NCBI GenBank assembly: GCA_051453625.1
Contig: JBOZIK010000001.1
Location: 61,527,121-61,591,120 of the forward strand
From: Welwitschia mirabilis
Taxonomy: Eukaryota; Gnetophyta; Gnetopsida; Welwitschiales
Length of the DNA stretch: 64,000 nucleotides
Direction: 5' to 3'
This document shows, piece by piece, positions 35,111 to 47,600 of this stretch; position 1 is the first letter of the stretch, and each line of letters begins with the position of its first letter. Under the pieces are notes generated by a model, which worked only from the letters and a program-made list of their open reading frames with translations, did no database searches and was not told the DNA's origin. Position numbers and translations under genes: made by a program.

Positions 35111-36850
35111 ATAAATCTAGGCATGATTAATTTTATTTGATATTAGGATTAATTACATTAATATTTATCCTTTTAATATTTTATTCATCTCCTATGCTAT
35201 TAATTTAAATTATCCCTTATTTTATAAGATTATTTATACACTCTATTAATTGATTTGCAATTCAACTATCTTGGAATCTATCTTCTTATAGGAATTCAAT
35301 GGAATCATAGATATGAATGATAACATTAGTATTCTCAAGTTGTATTTGTTTACTAAGTTTTCCTTCTTTTACTTAAAACACTAAATGATCAATAATGATC
35401 ACTGTTCTAAAGTTTACAATGCTAGTATTATAAGTTAGAACCTAAAGTATGAATAACTATTCCAATATCTTAGTAGAATTGATGATTAAAATTAATATAT
35501 TCTAGATAATTGTATTCAACCCATATTAAATAATGATTTATAAAAATTAAAATAACTTATTCAACCCAAGGTAATAATTGGGAGGAGGATCTTAAACTAT
35601 AAAACCTTCATGGAGGAAATTAATCCAATAAATCATGAGATCCATTTAATTATAGTTTCGATGAATCTTAGAGCTCAACACTAATGATAAACAATGTTTT
35701 TAATTTACTTAATAAAACTATTTATTTTTCAAATAATAAATAACCATAACAAATAAAATAGCAAACAAGTTAATCAATCTAAATAGTAGTTTAAAAACCT
35801 TATTCAAAAAACTTACAAAATTTTACTAATGACAGTTTTACTAGTAAGACCAAATGCCCAAAAACTTGCATAAGATCTTAGCTAAATTATCCAAAAAAAT
35901 GAATTATTTTCTTTTTAATTCATATAGTGGTCAAATAATGTTTTTGTCTTATTATAGTACACATTTATAATAGGAAATTTGTTATAGAACTATCTCATAA
36001 TTGTGTAATTGATTAGAGGTGTAATAGTCTAGGGATCATTTACTATATAAAAACAAATAAAAATTATTATTACAATTGATTGATAAAAATTAGTTCATCT
36101 TTTCCAAATTTATTGACAGTAATCTATCAAACCTCCTTCAAGTTCTATAATTCCTAAATAATAATTTCATGTAGCTAGCATTAACTTCTCTAACTATCTC
36201 ATATTTTTTAAAAATCTTTAAGAGGTGGGGTACTAATGTAAAAATGAAGCTTCTATTTGAGAATTAGAGTAGAGATATTAAGATGATATTTTAATGCTTT
36301 TAATACTTAAACAAAATTCTAATAGCATCATTTATAGATATTAAATGGACAACTATATTTTTTTGCTAATCTCCTTAAGTAAGGAGATTATCTGTTTAGC
36401 ATAATTATTAATAGTGCCAATAATGACCATTTTGAAAGGTGAAAGAGACATTTCTAATATTGAAATAACCTTTTTAACTATCACTTCTATAGTATTAGGC
36501 TATGAACTAATGGCTACTGAAAAGGCATGCAATTGATCAAATATAAGATAAGATGTGGATGAAACTCTAGCTAATTACTCAAAATTTAGTCTAGAGTTAA
36601 GCATGAGACTATAAGAGTTTTGATATATTACTCCTTGTTCTTAAGCTTCTCTTGAAGATAATTATTAATTTTATAAAGAAGTTCGATTAAATCCATTGAA
36701 GATGATAGATCTATATCCTTATGGGTGAGCTATTCTCTTAGTGAAGTTAACTCAATCTTCTTGTTTTTAGATTCAGAGATGGATTGCCTTAAGAGTTATT
36801 CTTGTGTATTCAAATGACATTGATAGTTAGCCATTCTTTGACTATCTTAT
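35110..36850. other. Unassigned DNA
   Basis: No gene recognised. Between about 36250 and 36850 the minus strand continues, with stops, a coding-like pattern (for example ISILEMSLSPFKMVIIGTIN near 36430) downstream of the unidentified stretch at 36850-37580. Confidence 0.4.
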
Positions 36851-37580
36851 CCTTAGCTCATTCTTTTATAATAAACTTGGTATCATTAAGATTAATTAAA
36901 GTGGATTTCTTATATAAGGTAATAGGGTCATTAAGGAATTTCCATGAATCATCATAGCTCTTTTGCTTGAATTTATATAGGACCTTATTTGAGGTTCCAT
37001 TTTTTTTACATTTCCTTTGAAAAGTAAGGACATCAAATTCATTAATAAAAAAATTTAATCCCATTATTTTAATTTTAACTAATCCCTTCTCTAAATCAGT
37101 AAGGATTAGAGGAGGAGAAAACTCTATTAATATTGAAATTTATAATGCAGAAGTACCTACTTCCTCTGTAGTTGACCATGATGTTTATTATCATGTTTAT
37201 TTTAGAATTCTTTTTAGAACAAATAAGAAGTCTAAATCTAGGCCTTCTATTTGTCAATGTAATAACCCTTAAATAATATCCATAAATTAATGAATTTATT
37301 TATTAATTAGAATCTATAGAATTAACTTTAAATATTCTACAAGATTTTGGACTTGTGGATGTGGATCATTGATAAGCTGGGAGACTTTAGACCCTAGAGA
37401 AGAATTTAAATTTACAAATGCATATTTCTTTCTTTCCACTTGTAAATCATCTCTGCCATTGAAGTAGAGCTTATTGTAGATACATTTATTATGTACAAAA
37501 TGAACCTTGGATAAGTTAATTTTATTTTCTAGATTAAAGATCCTACTAAATAGAATGAATAAGCTAAGTTGTTATTCTTT
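36850..37580 (-). pseudogene. Unidentified coding-like region
   Basis: Two long open pieces follow each other on the minus strand. The first, without ATG, runs from about 37580 to 37290 and reads KVHFVHNKCIYNKLYFNGRD and LINDPHPQVQNLVEYLKL. The second, about 37110-36858, reads MGLNFFINEFDVLTFQRKCK, KKNGTSNKVLYKF and SYDDSWKFLNDPITLYKK. The middle is frameshifted. The composition (charged, few long hydrophobic runs) is protein-like. I do not recognise the family; it is not an obvious gag, protease, RT, RNase H or integrase. It could be an accessory frame of a retroelement or a decayed host gene. Confidence 0.35.
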
Positions 37581-38740
37581 TTTAGATTTCTATTCACAAT
37601 TACTGTGCTGCCATAAAACAAAGCTACAATATGGAAATATGGGGTTAATGTTATAGGTTTATTAATTATGATAAACTTTCTTATGATATTCAACCATAGT
37701 CTTGATATTTCTAGCATGCAAAGATATGGCATAAAAACTCTAAACAACATTTTAGATAGAAGTTAGACAGCAACAAAATCAATTATAATAAAATTAAAAT
37801 GGAAGTAGACACAGTAAAAAAGAGATTACTATCTATTGTATCTATAATTTCTAGTGGTTATTTAGGCATCTACTTATTAAAAATAAAATAATAGATATAT
37901 GGGTAAATCAAATTCATGATAATTTCATTTACCTAAAAATCAAAATAGTCCATTACATATATAATAGGGAAAATTTCCCAAACTTAAGCAAGCATCCTTG
38001 AGAAGCAAGCAGTAGTTGGATGTACCCTGATACATCCTTTAGTATAATCAACCTCAAGAAGAGAATAAAATATAATAAACAAGGTAGAATGTAAGGCCAA
38101 AGATATATTACAAGCCTATTTTAAATCATTATTGGACTTCTTAATAGAGCCTATATCTAAGCATGTAGATGGGATGGAAAGGTAGTCCATTCTTTATAAA
38201 AAATCAAGCATAGGTCATCTGACTATCCATGATCACTAATAGGCTATGTAAATAACATAGTATGATATGACCCCTAGCTTTCTACTTTAATTATTATTTA
38301 AAGTCTTTACCTTAAGGACCTTAAAACTTTCGAATAGCATCCATTAAAATCCACAATTCCTTTAGGAAAATTCCCTAGTAGTAATGAGAATTATGAATGG
38401 GGGTCCTATCTATTTCTAAAGTAACCAAGACATTATAAATTTGACATGTAACACTTGTAGTCAACCAAATCATAGCTTCAGAAGATAAAGATATTGAATC
38501 TATTTATAAAATATACTTACCATTTTGAAAATCCTAATTAAGAAGGTGATAGTGATAATTATGAAAATCATATATTCCTTCAATCCAATGGTACATTCTT
38601 GAAAAGAATTATAGAAGAAAATGTGTCACTAACAGATGGTTATCCGAGTTAACATACTCATGCATGAGTCTTTGTAAAACACTTCTTGAAGCTATTGAGA
38701 TGAATTATATAAGCTAAAGATGAAAAATAAGCTTTTGATT
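37580..38740. other. Unassigned DNA left of the Athila array
   Basis: No frame or motif recognised. Confidence 0.4.
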
Positions 38741-38741
38741 A

Positions 38742-38745
38742 TAGC
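38742..38745. repeat. Target site word of the Athila array, left
   Basis: TAGC directly before the left LTR. The same word directly follows the right LTR at 61249-61252. If the terminal A of the right LTR is counted, the shared word is ATAGC (38741-38745 and 61248-61252). Confidence 0.55.
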
Positions 38746-40900
38746 TAAACAAAGTAAAAAACTTAATTTTTAAAATGAGGAGATCATGCTCTAAGCCTTC
38801 ATAAAATTAAATGTGTACTTAACATGGTAATTCAACTTAGGAAAAGAAAATTAAGCACAAAAAGTTCAAATTATATCAAAAATAAATCTCCTAGTTCAAA
38901 TTTCAAATATAGTAAAAGTAGAAAAGTATCAAATCAATGGAATATTTGACATGAATTCATTGAAAATATTAATATTTCTCTATTAAACTACCACTTCATA
39001 TTATAAAACAACTATTTCTCCTAGTAACATACAACTAATTTAACACACGACATAAAATAATCATGAAAAATTACATGTGTATAAGCATAATTTCACAAGA
39101 TGTGAAAGTGAAAATACAAGAAAATAAGAAGTAGTAATCTTTTATAAACATTCATAAGATTCTAAAGATCATTTGCAATTCACATGAATAAGCAAAGGAG
39201 TTTAAACATTAAAATTTACCTAAGTCATTTTCATACCTAAAAATAAATTTTCTTGAAGAGTTGATTTTTTAATTCATATTAAATGATGTAATTAGGTGAT
39301 TCAAACATCATAATCCATAAAATGTAAATCAATTTAGAATCAAAATATAACACTTGTAAATTCAAATTAACTAGGCAAACCATTTGAAAAAAGTAAGATT
39401 CTCACTAAATTGCAACATATTTAACTTGAAAGATAACTCTTTACTTAAGTCTAAAATGAATTATAAAAGCATTGAAACATAAAACTTATATTTAAATCAA
39501 TAAAAAAATTAATAAAGACTAGCATAATAATGTTTATTAAATCAAAGCAATCCTAGATAATTTTTAATTATTTTGACCAATAAAATAAGAATAAATAAAG
39601 AAGAGAGAGAATTACATAAATTTTTAAAACTAAATATTTAAGATTAAATAGAATCAATTACAATTTATAAAAAACAATTCATTTAGAAAAACTATAAAAA
39701 TTTACAGTCAACCTTATTTTGACTGAGAATATAAATAAAACTATTAAACTTGAGAAATAGTGGATTTCATTTTTTAAAAGTAATGAAGAAGCATTGCAAG
39801 ATAGAATCTTGAATTTCTAAAAACATATTAAAAATGGGTAAGAAAATTATTGTGCAAAATAAGAAAAAGCTAAGATTTAATAGTTCAAAAACTTTTCTAA
39901 GTAAAACTACAACTAAAACTACAAATGGCTAAAAACGGGGCTTTAGAGGCTAAAGTTGGATTCTAATAACTTAAGAACAAAAGTTTCTAAATTATGATAA
40001 GAATATACTGATAAAATTGCAGAACCCTTGGAGTTTCAAAGATAATGTTATGGCTGAAACAATCTCTAAAATTAACTATTCTACTTTGATTTTAAGAAAG
40101 GAGAAAGAAGAGAGAAGAATTATTACAAAAAAGAATAATTTTGATTTTATAAAAGAATAAATAACATATTTTCAAACCATTCTATTACTATTAGAGAGGA
40201 TAGAGTAGACATTCAACATCAATTAATTTAGAAGAAAAATGAAATCATAAGAAATGTACTAGAAAATGAAAATAATGTAGTAAAGAAGAGAGAATAAAAA
40301 TAAAACACATGATTTTTTTTGGACAAAAGTTAACCAAATATCTAAAAAATATTATATTTCCATAAAAGGTACTAATTGTTCTATAATATAATTAGCACTA
40401 TTTGTGCTACAAGATATAAAAGGTTTAAGTACATTAAAATAAAATCATCATAAACATGCATAAATCAAATAATAAAAAGCATGAAAAACATAAAGAAAAG
40501 GAATAGTTATTGATTTTAAAAGAATGCAAAACCCTTTTTATTATTACTCCATCCAATTACATATAAGATTTAATGCTTTCTTCTCCTCTCACATTGCTTA
40601 ATCACCTGTAGTTCATCACCCCTACAATTCCCTCCAGATGAATGGAAATGGGAGAAAAGTTGATAAGAAATGGGGTATGAAATGGTTTAGGATGCTGAGA
40701 ATGATTTTGAATGACAATAAAAGATTAGAATGAGGAATGTAGAAGGTTCTCAAAGTTGATATAAAGAGAATATCAACTTGAAAATGAAGAAAAATGAGAG
40801 AAAATAGATAGAAAATCTTCTTCCAATGCTTTTGAATGGAAAATTTGGCATACAAATAGTATAGTAATGAGTTCATTATGGTATGGGCATTGAGGGGGAT

Positions 40901-40907
40901 CTTTATA
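40901..40907 (-). promoter_or_regulatory. Possible LTR TATA box, altered
   Basis: TATAAAG on the minus strand, at the place where the right LTR has TATAAATA (60592-60599). Confidence 0.35.
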
Positions 40908-41301
40908 GATACTTCAAGATCAGTTGAAGGCTAAGGAGTTGCCAAATTCACTACTAATATGCATGTGTTTCATGTATTATTTTATAAAACTATCACATGG
41001 ATGCCACTTTATCCTATAGTGTCCTAGGTAGTTTCATACATAACTACTAATAATCCAAAAATAAAACTTAATTTAATTTTATTCTTTAAGGCTTACAATA
41101 CATAAATTTATCAATTTTGAATAAGAAATGATTAGAAATAGATATTTTATGGCTACTAAAATTTAATTTTCCAAGGTATTGATATTCTAAATGATTCTGA
41201 TGTCATCCAATGTTATGCATTTAGCGTCAGAATGAGTTGGAATCATTAAATCAAGATGAGAATGATATATGAAGATGGAAAAGTACTAGGACTCATCTAT
41301 A

Positions 41302-41311
41302 NNNNNNNNNN
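41302..41311. other. Assembly gap, 10 N
   Basis: In the right LTR about ten bases (CAGATCTTTG) lie between the matching flanks, so this gap seems to be about its true size. Confidence 0.99.
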
Positions 41312-41547
41312 ACATTAAAGTAGTCATTCGTGATCACATTTTCACCCTCAATCTCAATCTCTCAATTGCATGCATTATAAAGAACCTTGAACTAGATCAT
41401 AATGCATCATTTTAAGCTCATTAAATTCCATGGTATCTGTCACCTAAAAAGTGAAAAAATACCTTTAAATGTAGTATTAAAGTTTAAAAAGTAATGTAAA
41501 ATATTAATTATTAATACCTTATTTTGCTCAAAATTTAAGCTTCATCA

Positions 41548-41559
41548 CACCCCCAAACT
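41548..41559 (-). promoter_or_regulatory. Polypurine tract of internal region A
   Basis: CACCCCCAAACT on the plus strand, so AGTTTGGGGGTG in element sense, directly before the 3' LTR start TGATGAAGC. A G-rich tract at this place is typical for Athila-like elements. Confidence 0.7.
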
Positions 41560-44500
41560 AGTCTCCTTATACATCTTATGCAAGTAATGACAATGAGAGG
41601 AATGAAGTCTACTAATAATTAATATGTTCATCTATAGGATATGGTATTAGACCTATTATCAGAATCTCTAATGACACTCATTTTTCACCTAATGATGAGG
41701 AATTACATCATTTACCAAGCCTTGCAGATGAATCATTAAGATGTTTGTAACTCAAGTGGATGATTGTGGATCTAAATCCTAGTCATGTAAAAAATACAAT
41801 CTATAGAGTAATAGTACCAATAATAATGAAAGTATAATAATGTATATAAGTCACAGAAGATAATAAATAAATTCAAATACATCAAGAACTTTAAAATTTT
41901 ATTCAAAAATTAAAATGAATTTGTTATTAAATTTTTTCCAATTACAAAAAAATAAAAATAAAAATGTGAACATAATCTAGATAAACTAAAATCACACCCA
42001 TAATATTATATTATAAAATAGTATTACCTAAGAAAGTAAATATCATAGATTTCATGCATGAAATACATACATTATTATAAAGAAAATGATAAAGAATTAG
42101 ATACATACAACATATTAATAAAGGTAGGAGTGAAACATAAGAAATCTTTTACTCTAGATAAATATAACTAAGCTAAGGAGTAAGATAGTGACAAGGAGAA
42201 GAAGATCCACTACCATATCCACTATGATACTCATGTTTAATAATGGTGGCTAAATACTAAAGACCATGTTGTGCTATATTATAATCTCATATTGATCCAT
42301 GTTTATGAAAAATGAAGTGAGTCATAGAATGAAATGCAAATGTTAAGATACAAATATACTAGGACTACCTTTGCATATCATGTTCTATCTAATCCAAGTG
42401 CTAATTAATCTTAGCTAAAGAGATATCATGCTACTTAGGCTAAGATCTAAGTAGTAGCTTCTACTACTACTCATGCTTATAAAATCTCTTTGCCTTCCAA
42501 AGCTATTTGAAGTTATAAGGGAAATGGAAAGGGTATCTAATACAAAAAATTCTATGAAAATTAGGGTACTAATGGGTAATTACTTTTCAAATGATAAAGG
42601 GTAAAGGAATAGTAACACAATGCTGAGCATAACATGCATGACAAAGATGGACAAAGATAGTATAATGAATATAAGGAGCAAACCCAAATAGCTAAAGCAT
42701 CCTTAAGACATTAAGAAATGCATGAGATGTATGAGAAGTACTTAGGATCTTTGACATAATGTAATATGTAAGAGGTACATCAGATGGCCTAAGACAATTA
42801 ACATAAAAATAATTTGCATAAATACTATAATTTAGATTAGAATCATCTAAAATAGGTAATACATGTTCAAAGAAGTTGGATCCATTAAGTACTAGTTACT
42901 AATGTGATAAGGTATTTCTAACATATCAGCTAGAGCTATAGGGGACAAATGAATGATGATATCATCTACATTAAACTTACCTACATTTTCATCTTTATCA
43001 AACTAGAGGTTGTGGAAAAAACATGGATATAGTATTACTAGGATATAAAGCATCATCTAGATCAACTAACAAATCCCCTATCTAATCCCTAACTAATTCA
43101 TCATCTTTGAGGGAAAAGAAAATGAAAATAATAAAGCAAAAAAATTTACTAATAAAATTCTACATTAAAAATAATAAATAACTACAAGACTAAGGAAAAT
43201 ATGAAAGAAAAAAGCTAAAATAAGTCTTACTAACNNNNNNNNNNNNNNNNNNNNNNNNNNNNNNNNNNNNNNNNNNNNNNNNNNNNNNNNNNNNNNNNNN
43301 NNNNNNNNNNNNNNNNNNNNNNNNNNNNNNNNNNAGACTTACTAACATTTTGGCAAAGCTTCATTATCTAAATTTGAAAGCACCCAGTAGATCCCAGCCA
43401 ACTTCTTAAAATGTTTAATGTGAAAATAAAGCCTCAAGAATAAAAGAACATTTTTATAATGAGTAAGACATGGACTATTCTAAATAGGGATACTATAATA
43501 CTATGAACAATGTATTTTTGGCTCTTAACACCATTATTGTTTGATATACTAACAATTAAGGTGGATTTATAAAAAATAAGTAGCATATGTCCAAAAAATG
43601 AAAAAATAATGATAAAAGAAAATTTAGAAGTATCTTAGAATTTAGGTAAAAATTAGTTATACCCTTTAACTTGGATAAAAAATAAGTTTTTTGGGTGAAA
43701 AATAAATATCTTAGTCACAATTTATTAAGAGAGAAATAAAAAAAGAGAACTAAAAAAAAATGCTGAAAATATTTTTAGGTTGATACCTTTTAGAAAACAA
43801 ATAGAAGTAGATCTTTCCAAAGCTTATAGCCATTTTAAATGTAACTACATGAGACTCATAGCTCTCATTTTATTATTCAAAAAATACCAATATTTTTAAA
43901 ACTTTTAAGTAAAGCAAAGAAATAGAAATAATTTTTTCTATCTTTTCATTTTTTAGATTTTATCATGTTTACATCCAAAATATAAATCAAAATAGATCTT
44001 AATCCCATTTCAATTTTGATGATTAGATAACTTTATTTTAGGTCTATTTACTCATTAAACATGACCAATTTTAGTATCTTAAATGTTAATATGTTCAAAA
44101 GAAAAAACATGAATAACAATAAAGGAACTTTCCCATTTAGATTTTAAATTTCCAGGAAATAAATGAAAAAAAGAATTAAAAAATTACTTTATCATCTACA
44201 TGAAATATTTTCTTAAGAATAATATAATCATGATAATATTTCATTTTTTAATCAAGTAATTAATTATTATAAGTGCTTAATCTTATTTCATCTATTTCAT
44301 TCAATGGAACTAGTCTATGTTTAGAATATTTTTCAGAATTAAGATTAAGTTTACAAATAGCATCAAAAGCTTAATGTTCTATCTTAATAAGAAGAAAAAA
44401 TTGTTACCATTAATAACTTTGAAAATATTCATGCTAATGGAAGTTTTAAAAGATATATGATAAGCTCATAATCTATCAAATAATTTTAGTGACTAATATT
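41560..44500 (-). other. 3' untranslated region of internal A
   Basis: About 3 kb between integrase and the 3' LTR, without a recognised frame. Long 3' regions are usual in Athila elements. The part from 43728 on has a counterpart in internal B starting at 53468; the part below has none. It includes the 100-N gap at 43235. Confidence 0.6.
43235..43334. other. Assembly gap, 100 N
   Basis: Placeholder gap. The flanks end and begin with the same word (CTTACTAAC). Confidence 0.99.
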
Positions 44501-45137
44501 TTTTATTAGCACTAACTATTTTTTGAAGAATTCAAATAAGCTCACAGTTAATTACGTCATCTTGACAATTGGTTTAAGGATGATATGTAGTAGCTACTTT
44601 AAGGGTAATACCACATTTAAGTATAAGGTTTTTAAAGATTATTTCTAGGAAAAATGGGTTCCTTAATCACTAATGATTACCTTATATAATTAAAATGAAA
44701 AATAATATAATCTTTCAAAAATCTAATAAGGGACTTAGCATCATAATCTTTACAAGATTTAGCTTCTACTAATTTAGAGATATAACTAATCCACATAAAA
44801 AATGAATATAGACATTGCTAAAGGAGGATGGAAATGGTCCTATGAAATTAATACCCAAAATATCAAAAGGTTTACAAATAATGATAAGTTCAAGAGGAAT
44901 TTCATTTCTCCTACTAATGATACCCATTTTTTGGCCTTTATCACATGATTTACAAAATTTATTAGCATCTTTAAAAAGAGTAGACCCAAAAAATATAGCA
45001 TTTAATACTTTATATATAGTTTTCTTTCCACTAAAATAACCACCACAAACATCATTATGAGAAAACTCTAATATTATAATCATTTCATCCTTAGGTACAC
45101 GTCTTTGAAAGACTTGATTTATACAATATTTAAACAA
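44500..45137 (-). pseudogene. Athila-like integrase (internal A)
   Basis: An open frame of 122 codons (45137-44772) holds the zinc-binding N-terminus and the start of the core: RRVPKDEMIIILEFSHNDVC, STLFKDANKFCKSCDKGQK, RRNEIPLELIIICKPF, and GINFIGPFPSSF, where the first catalytic Asp (GIDF) has become Asn. The last Cys of the HHCC finger is Gly. Further down, VIISD-stop-GTHF keeps the second Asp, and TTYHP-stop-TN shows the TAA that replaces the Gln codon in three integrases of this window. The final Glu is not readable. Confidence 0.85.
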
Positions 45138-45139
45138 AA

Positions 45140-45720
45140 GAGGTAGATCCCTAAGAAATTTATGTTTTTGAGATAAAATTTTCTTTTAATCATAATAATA
45201 CATGTTAGAGGAATATTACCATAGGATTTAAAATTTGCAATATTAACATACCAAGGTAAAACAATCATAGCAAATAAATTTTCATTAATTTTAGATAAAT
45301 AAATAGGAATAAAAAGATAAGATAAATGATCAGCAATTGGGTTTTCCTTTCCTAATATATCTTGAATTGTAATATCAAATCTTGCATAAGCAAAGCCCAA
45401 CACATAAGACAAGTTTTATTTAGAGGTTTTTAGAATCTATTTTAAAGTAACATAATCAGTAAAAATAATTATAGGATAACTAATAAGTAGTGGTAAACTT
45501 TTTCACAAGTAAATATTATAGCCAACATCTCCTGTTTAGGGTGGAATAATTAAGTTGAGGATCATGTAAGTTCTTACTAGCATTGGAAATGATAAAGGAT
45601 TTATGCTCAAGAGTTTAACCTAAGACTACACCTACTGCGAAATCACTTGCATCAGTTATTACTTTAAAAGAATAATGTCAATTAGGAGATTGAAGCACAT
45701 GTGAAGATGATAAAATATCT
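45140..45720 (-). pseudogene. Athila-like RNase H (internal A)
   Basis: FQKLKDILSSSHVLQSPN then ITDASDFAVGVVLG (catalytic D-A-S-D kept) near 45650-45600, and FDITIQDILGKENPIADHLS (about 45390-45330), where the final Asp of ADHLS is kept. The part between them is frameshifted. RNase H removes the RNA strand during reverse transcription. Confidence 0.8.
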
Positions 45721-45799
45721 TTAAGTTTTTGAAATGCAAGTATACACTTAAGTATTCAAGAAAAAGATGCATGTTTTAAGAGCAATTTAGTCAAAGATT

Positions 45800-46600
45800 T
45801 ACTAAGAGAACTAAAATATGGAATGAAATGATGATAAAAACTAGCATGCCCTAAGAAATATCTTATATCTTTAACATAAGTAGAAGTAGAAAGAGATTGA
45901 ATGATATCAATCTTAGTAATATCTATTTATATTTCATCTTTAGAAGTAATATGGGCAAGAATAATGCCTTTGGTAACTATGAAATGACATTTCTCCCAAC
46001 TAAGATTAAGAGTATGATCAATATAATGATTTAAAATTAATTCAAAATAATATATTATTTGATTAAAAGAATCAAAATAGAGAGAAAAATCATCCATAAA
46101 GATTTCTAAAAATTCATCTATAAATTTATCAAAGAGGCTAATCATACACCTTTGAAAAGTTGCAGAAGCATTACATAAAACAAAAGCAATAAAACAATAG
46201 GAAAAAGTCCTAAAGGGATAAGTAAAAGTGGTTTTTTTCTTAATCTTTTAGAGCTATATGAATTTGGTTATAACCACTATATCCATAAAAGAAAAAAAAA
46301 TGATGGCTAGAAATTTTATCAAGATTTGAATTGATAAAAGGAACAAGAAAATAATTTTTCTTAGTATTATTATTAAGAGCATAAAAATCAATACAAATTT
46401 ACCATCTACAATTTTTGCTTAGAACAACTTGTAAAGGATTCACCCATTCACTACCTATAATGAGGTAAATAATATCAACTTCCCAAAGTTTTATGATTTC
46501 TTCTTAAACAATATTTCTAAGCTTTAGATTTAACCTACACTAAATTTAATAAATAGATTTGATATTAGGTTCTAAGTAAATATGATAAGAACAAATAGAA
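45800..46600 (-). pseudogene. Athila-like reverse transcriptase (internal A)
   Basis: ICSYHIYLEPNIKSIY, EVDIIYLIIGSEWVNPLQVV, ICIDFYALNN and GYSGYNQIHIALKD (46590-46240) lead to an open frame at 46145-45927 with EIFMDDFSLYFDSF; the FMDD box at 46089-46100 is intact. KCHFIVTKGIILAHITSKDE follows. At least three frame changes occur between 46240 and 46150. Confidence 0.85.
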
Positions 46601-46607
46601 GAATGAA

Positions 46608-46680
46608 NNNNNNNNNNNNNNNNNNNNNNNNNNNNNNNNNNNNNNNNNNNNNNNNNNNNNNNNNNNNNNNNNNNNNNNNN
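46608..46680. other. Assembly gap, 73 N
   Basis: A sized gap in the linker before RT of internal A. The paralog at 56353-56430 supplies comparable sequence. Confidence 0.99.
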
Positions 46681-46689
46681 TTGAGAATA

Positions 46690-46979
46690 AGTAAGACAAA
46701 CACTAATGATAATAGTTTTAAATTGATTACTACCTAAAAATATGTACTTTAAATGATTAAGTAGAGGTTTTAATTCATCATTATCCAGACTATTAGTTGT
46801 AAAGAAATTATTTAAAGAAACATTTATTTTCATTTCTTTAAAAACATGATTAAATATTTAAAATAAAGACATTCTTTAGGACTATCAAATTCATTTAAAT
46901 CTAAATAATATGTAATAAATAATTCATATTTTACATGCAAACAAAGCGTATTATTTAAAATTAGAAATAAATCATCACT
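46690..46979 (-). pseudogene. Protease-RT linker (internal A)
   Basis: MKINVSLNNFFTTNSLDNDE and KPLLNHLKYIFLGSNQFK (46833-46720) match the linker of internal B at 56610-56470 nearly residue for residue. The ELKPL.HLKYIFLG phrase is shared by Athila-type elements. Confidence 0.75.
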
Positions 46980-47600
46980 TATTGGTTGAATTTTGGGCAT
47001 ATATAAATTTCATTTAATTTAATGGCATTTTTCTTCCAATTATAAAATACATTTAAGGTAATGGAGAAATTGTAAAAATTAATTTTTAATGAACTAGATC
47101 TATAATTAATTTTTACATCTGCTATAGCAAGCCAAAGTCTACCAAGAATAATAGGGTAACTAGTGGAATCCATGAGAAATTTAAGAATGATAAAATTAAT
47201 AGGATAAACTACTTTGTAATTTTGAATTAGGATATCTTTTAAGATTCTTAAAGGTTTAACTAAGGTTTCATCAGCCCCAGAAATAATTACATTAGTGGGA
47301 TCAACATGGTTAAATCCTAAGGCATGAAAATTAGGTTTTAGCATAAGGTTAACTCTAACTCCTAAATATACTAGGGCTTTATTAATAATATGATTACCAA
47401 TAATAGTAGAGATAGTGGGGGATCCGAGGTCACTATATTTCACAAAAATATTTAATTGAAAAACACAAGTAGTAGATGTGATAAGGTTAATTATTTCTCT
47501 AGAAGGTTGGATTTTTCTTTTGCGAGTGCATAAGTCTTTAAGAAACTTAGCATAAGAAGGAATTTGCTTAATTACCTTAAGAAGGGAAAGATTAATTTAA
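46979..47600 (-). pseudogene. Athila-like protease (internal A)
   Basis: A 154-codon open frame (47443-46982) covers the protease: MKYSDLGSPTISTIIGNHII, then ALVYLGVRVNLM, where the catalytic Asp of DLGA has become Tyr, GFNHVDPTNVIIS, LRILKDILIQNYKVVYPINF and SYPIILGRLWLA. Upstream (47600-47520) are the remains of the linker before protease. It is the longest open protease frame in the window but has no active site. Confidence 0.85.

Larger units (their letters stand above)
38746..41547 (-). repeat. Left LTR of the Athila array
   Basis: Starts TAAACAAAGTAAAAA (TG has become TA) and ends GCTTCATCA on the plus strand. It aligns over its length with 58415-61248, for example ACCCTCAATCTCAATCTCTC, CAATTCCCTCCAGATGAATG against CAATGCCCTCTAGATGAATG, and GTTACAGTCAACC-like words. 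It contains a 10-N gap. Confidence 0.85.

Noticed and set aside
40622-40876. An 84-codon minus-strand frame in the left LTR with a homolog at 60288-60569
   Set aside because: The two start alike (MNSLLY.LYAKF) just behind the TATA box, but the frames part after about 25 codons, so there is no sign of protein-level constraint.
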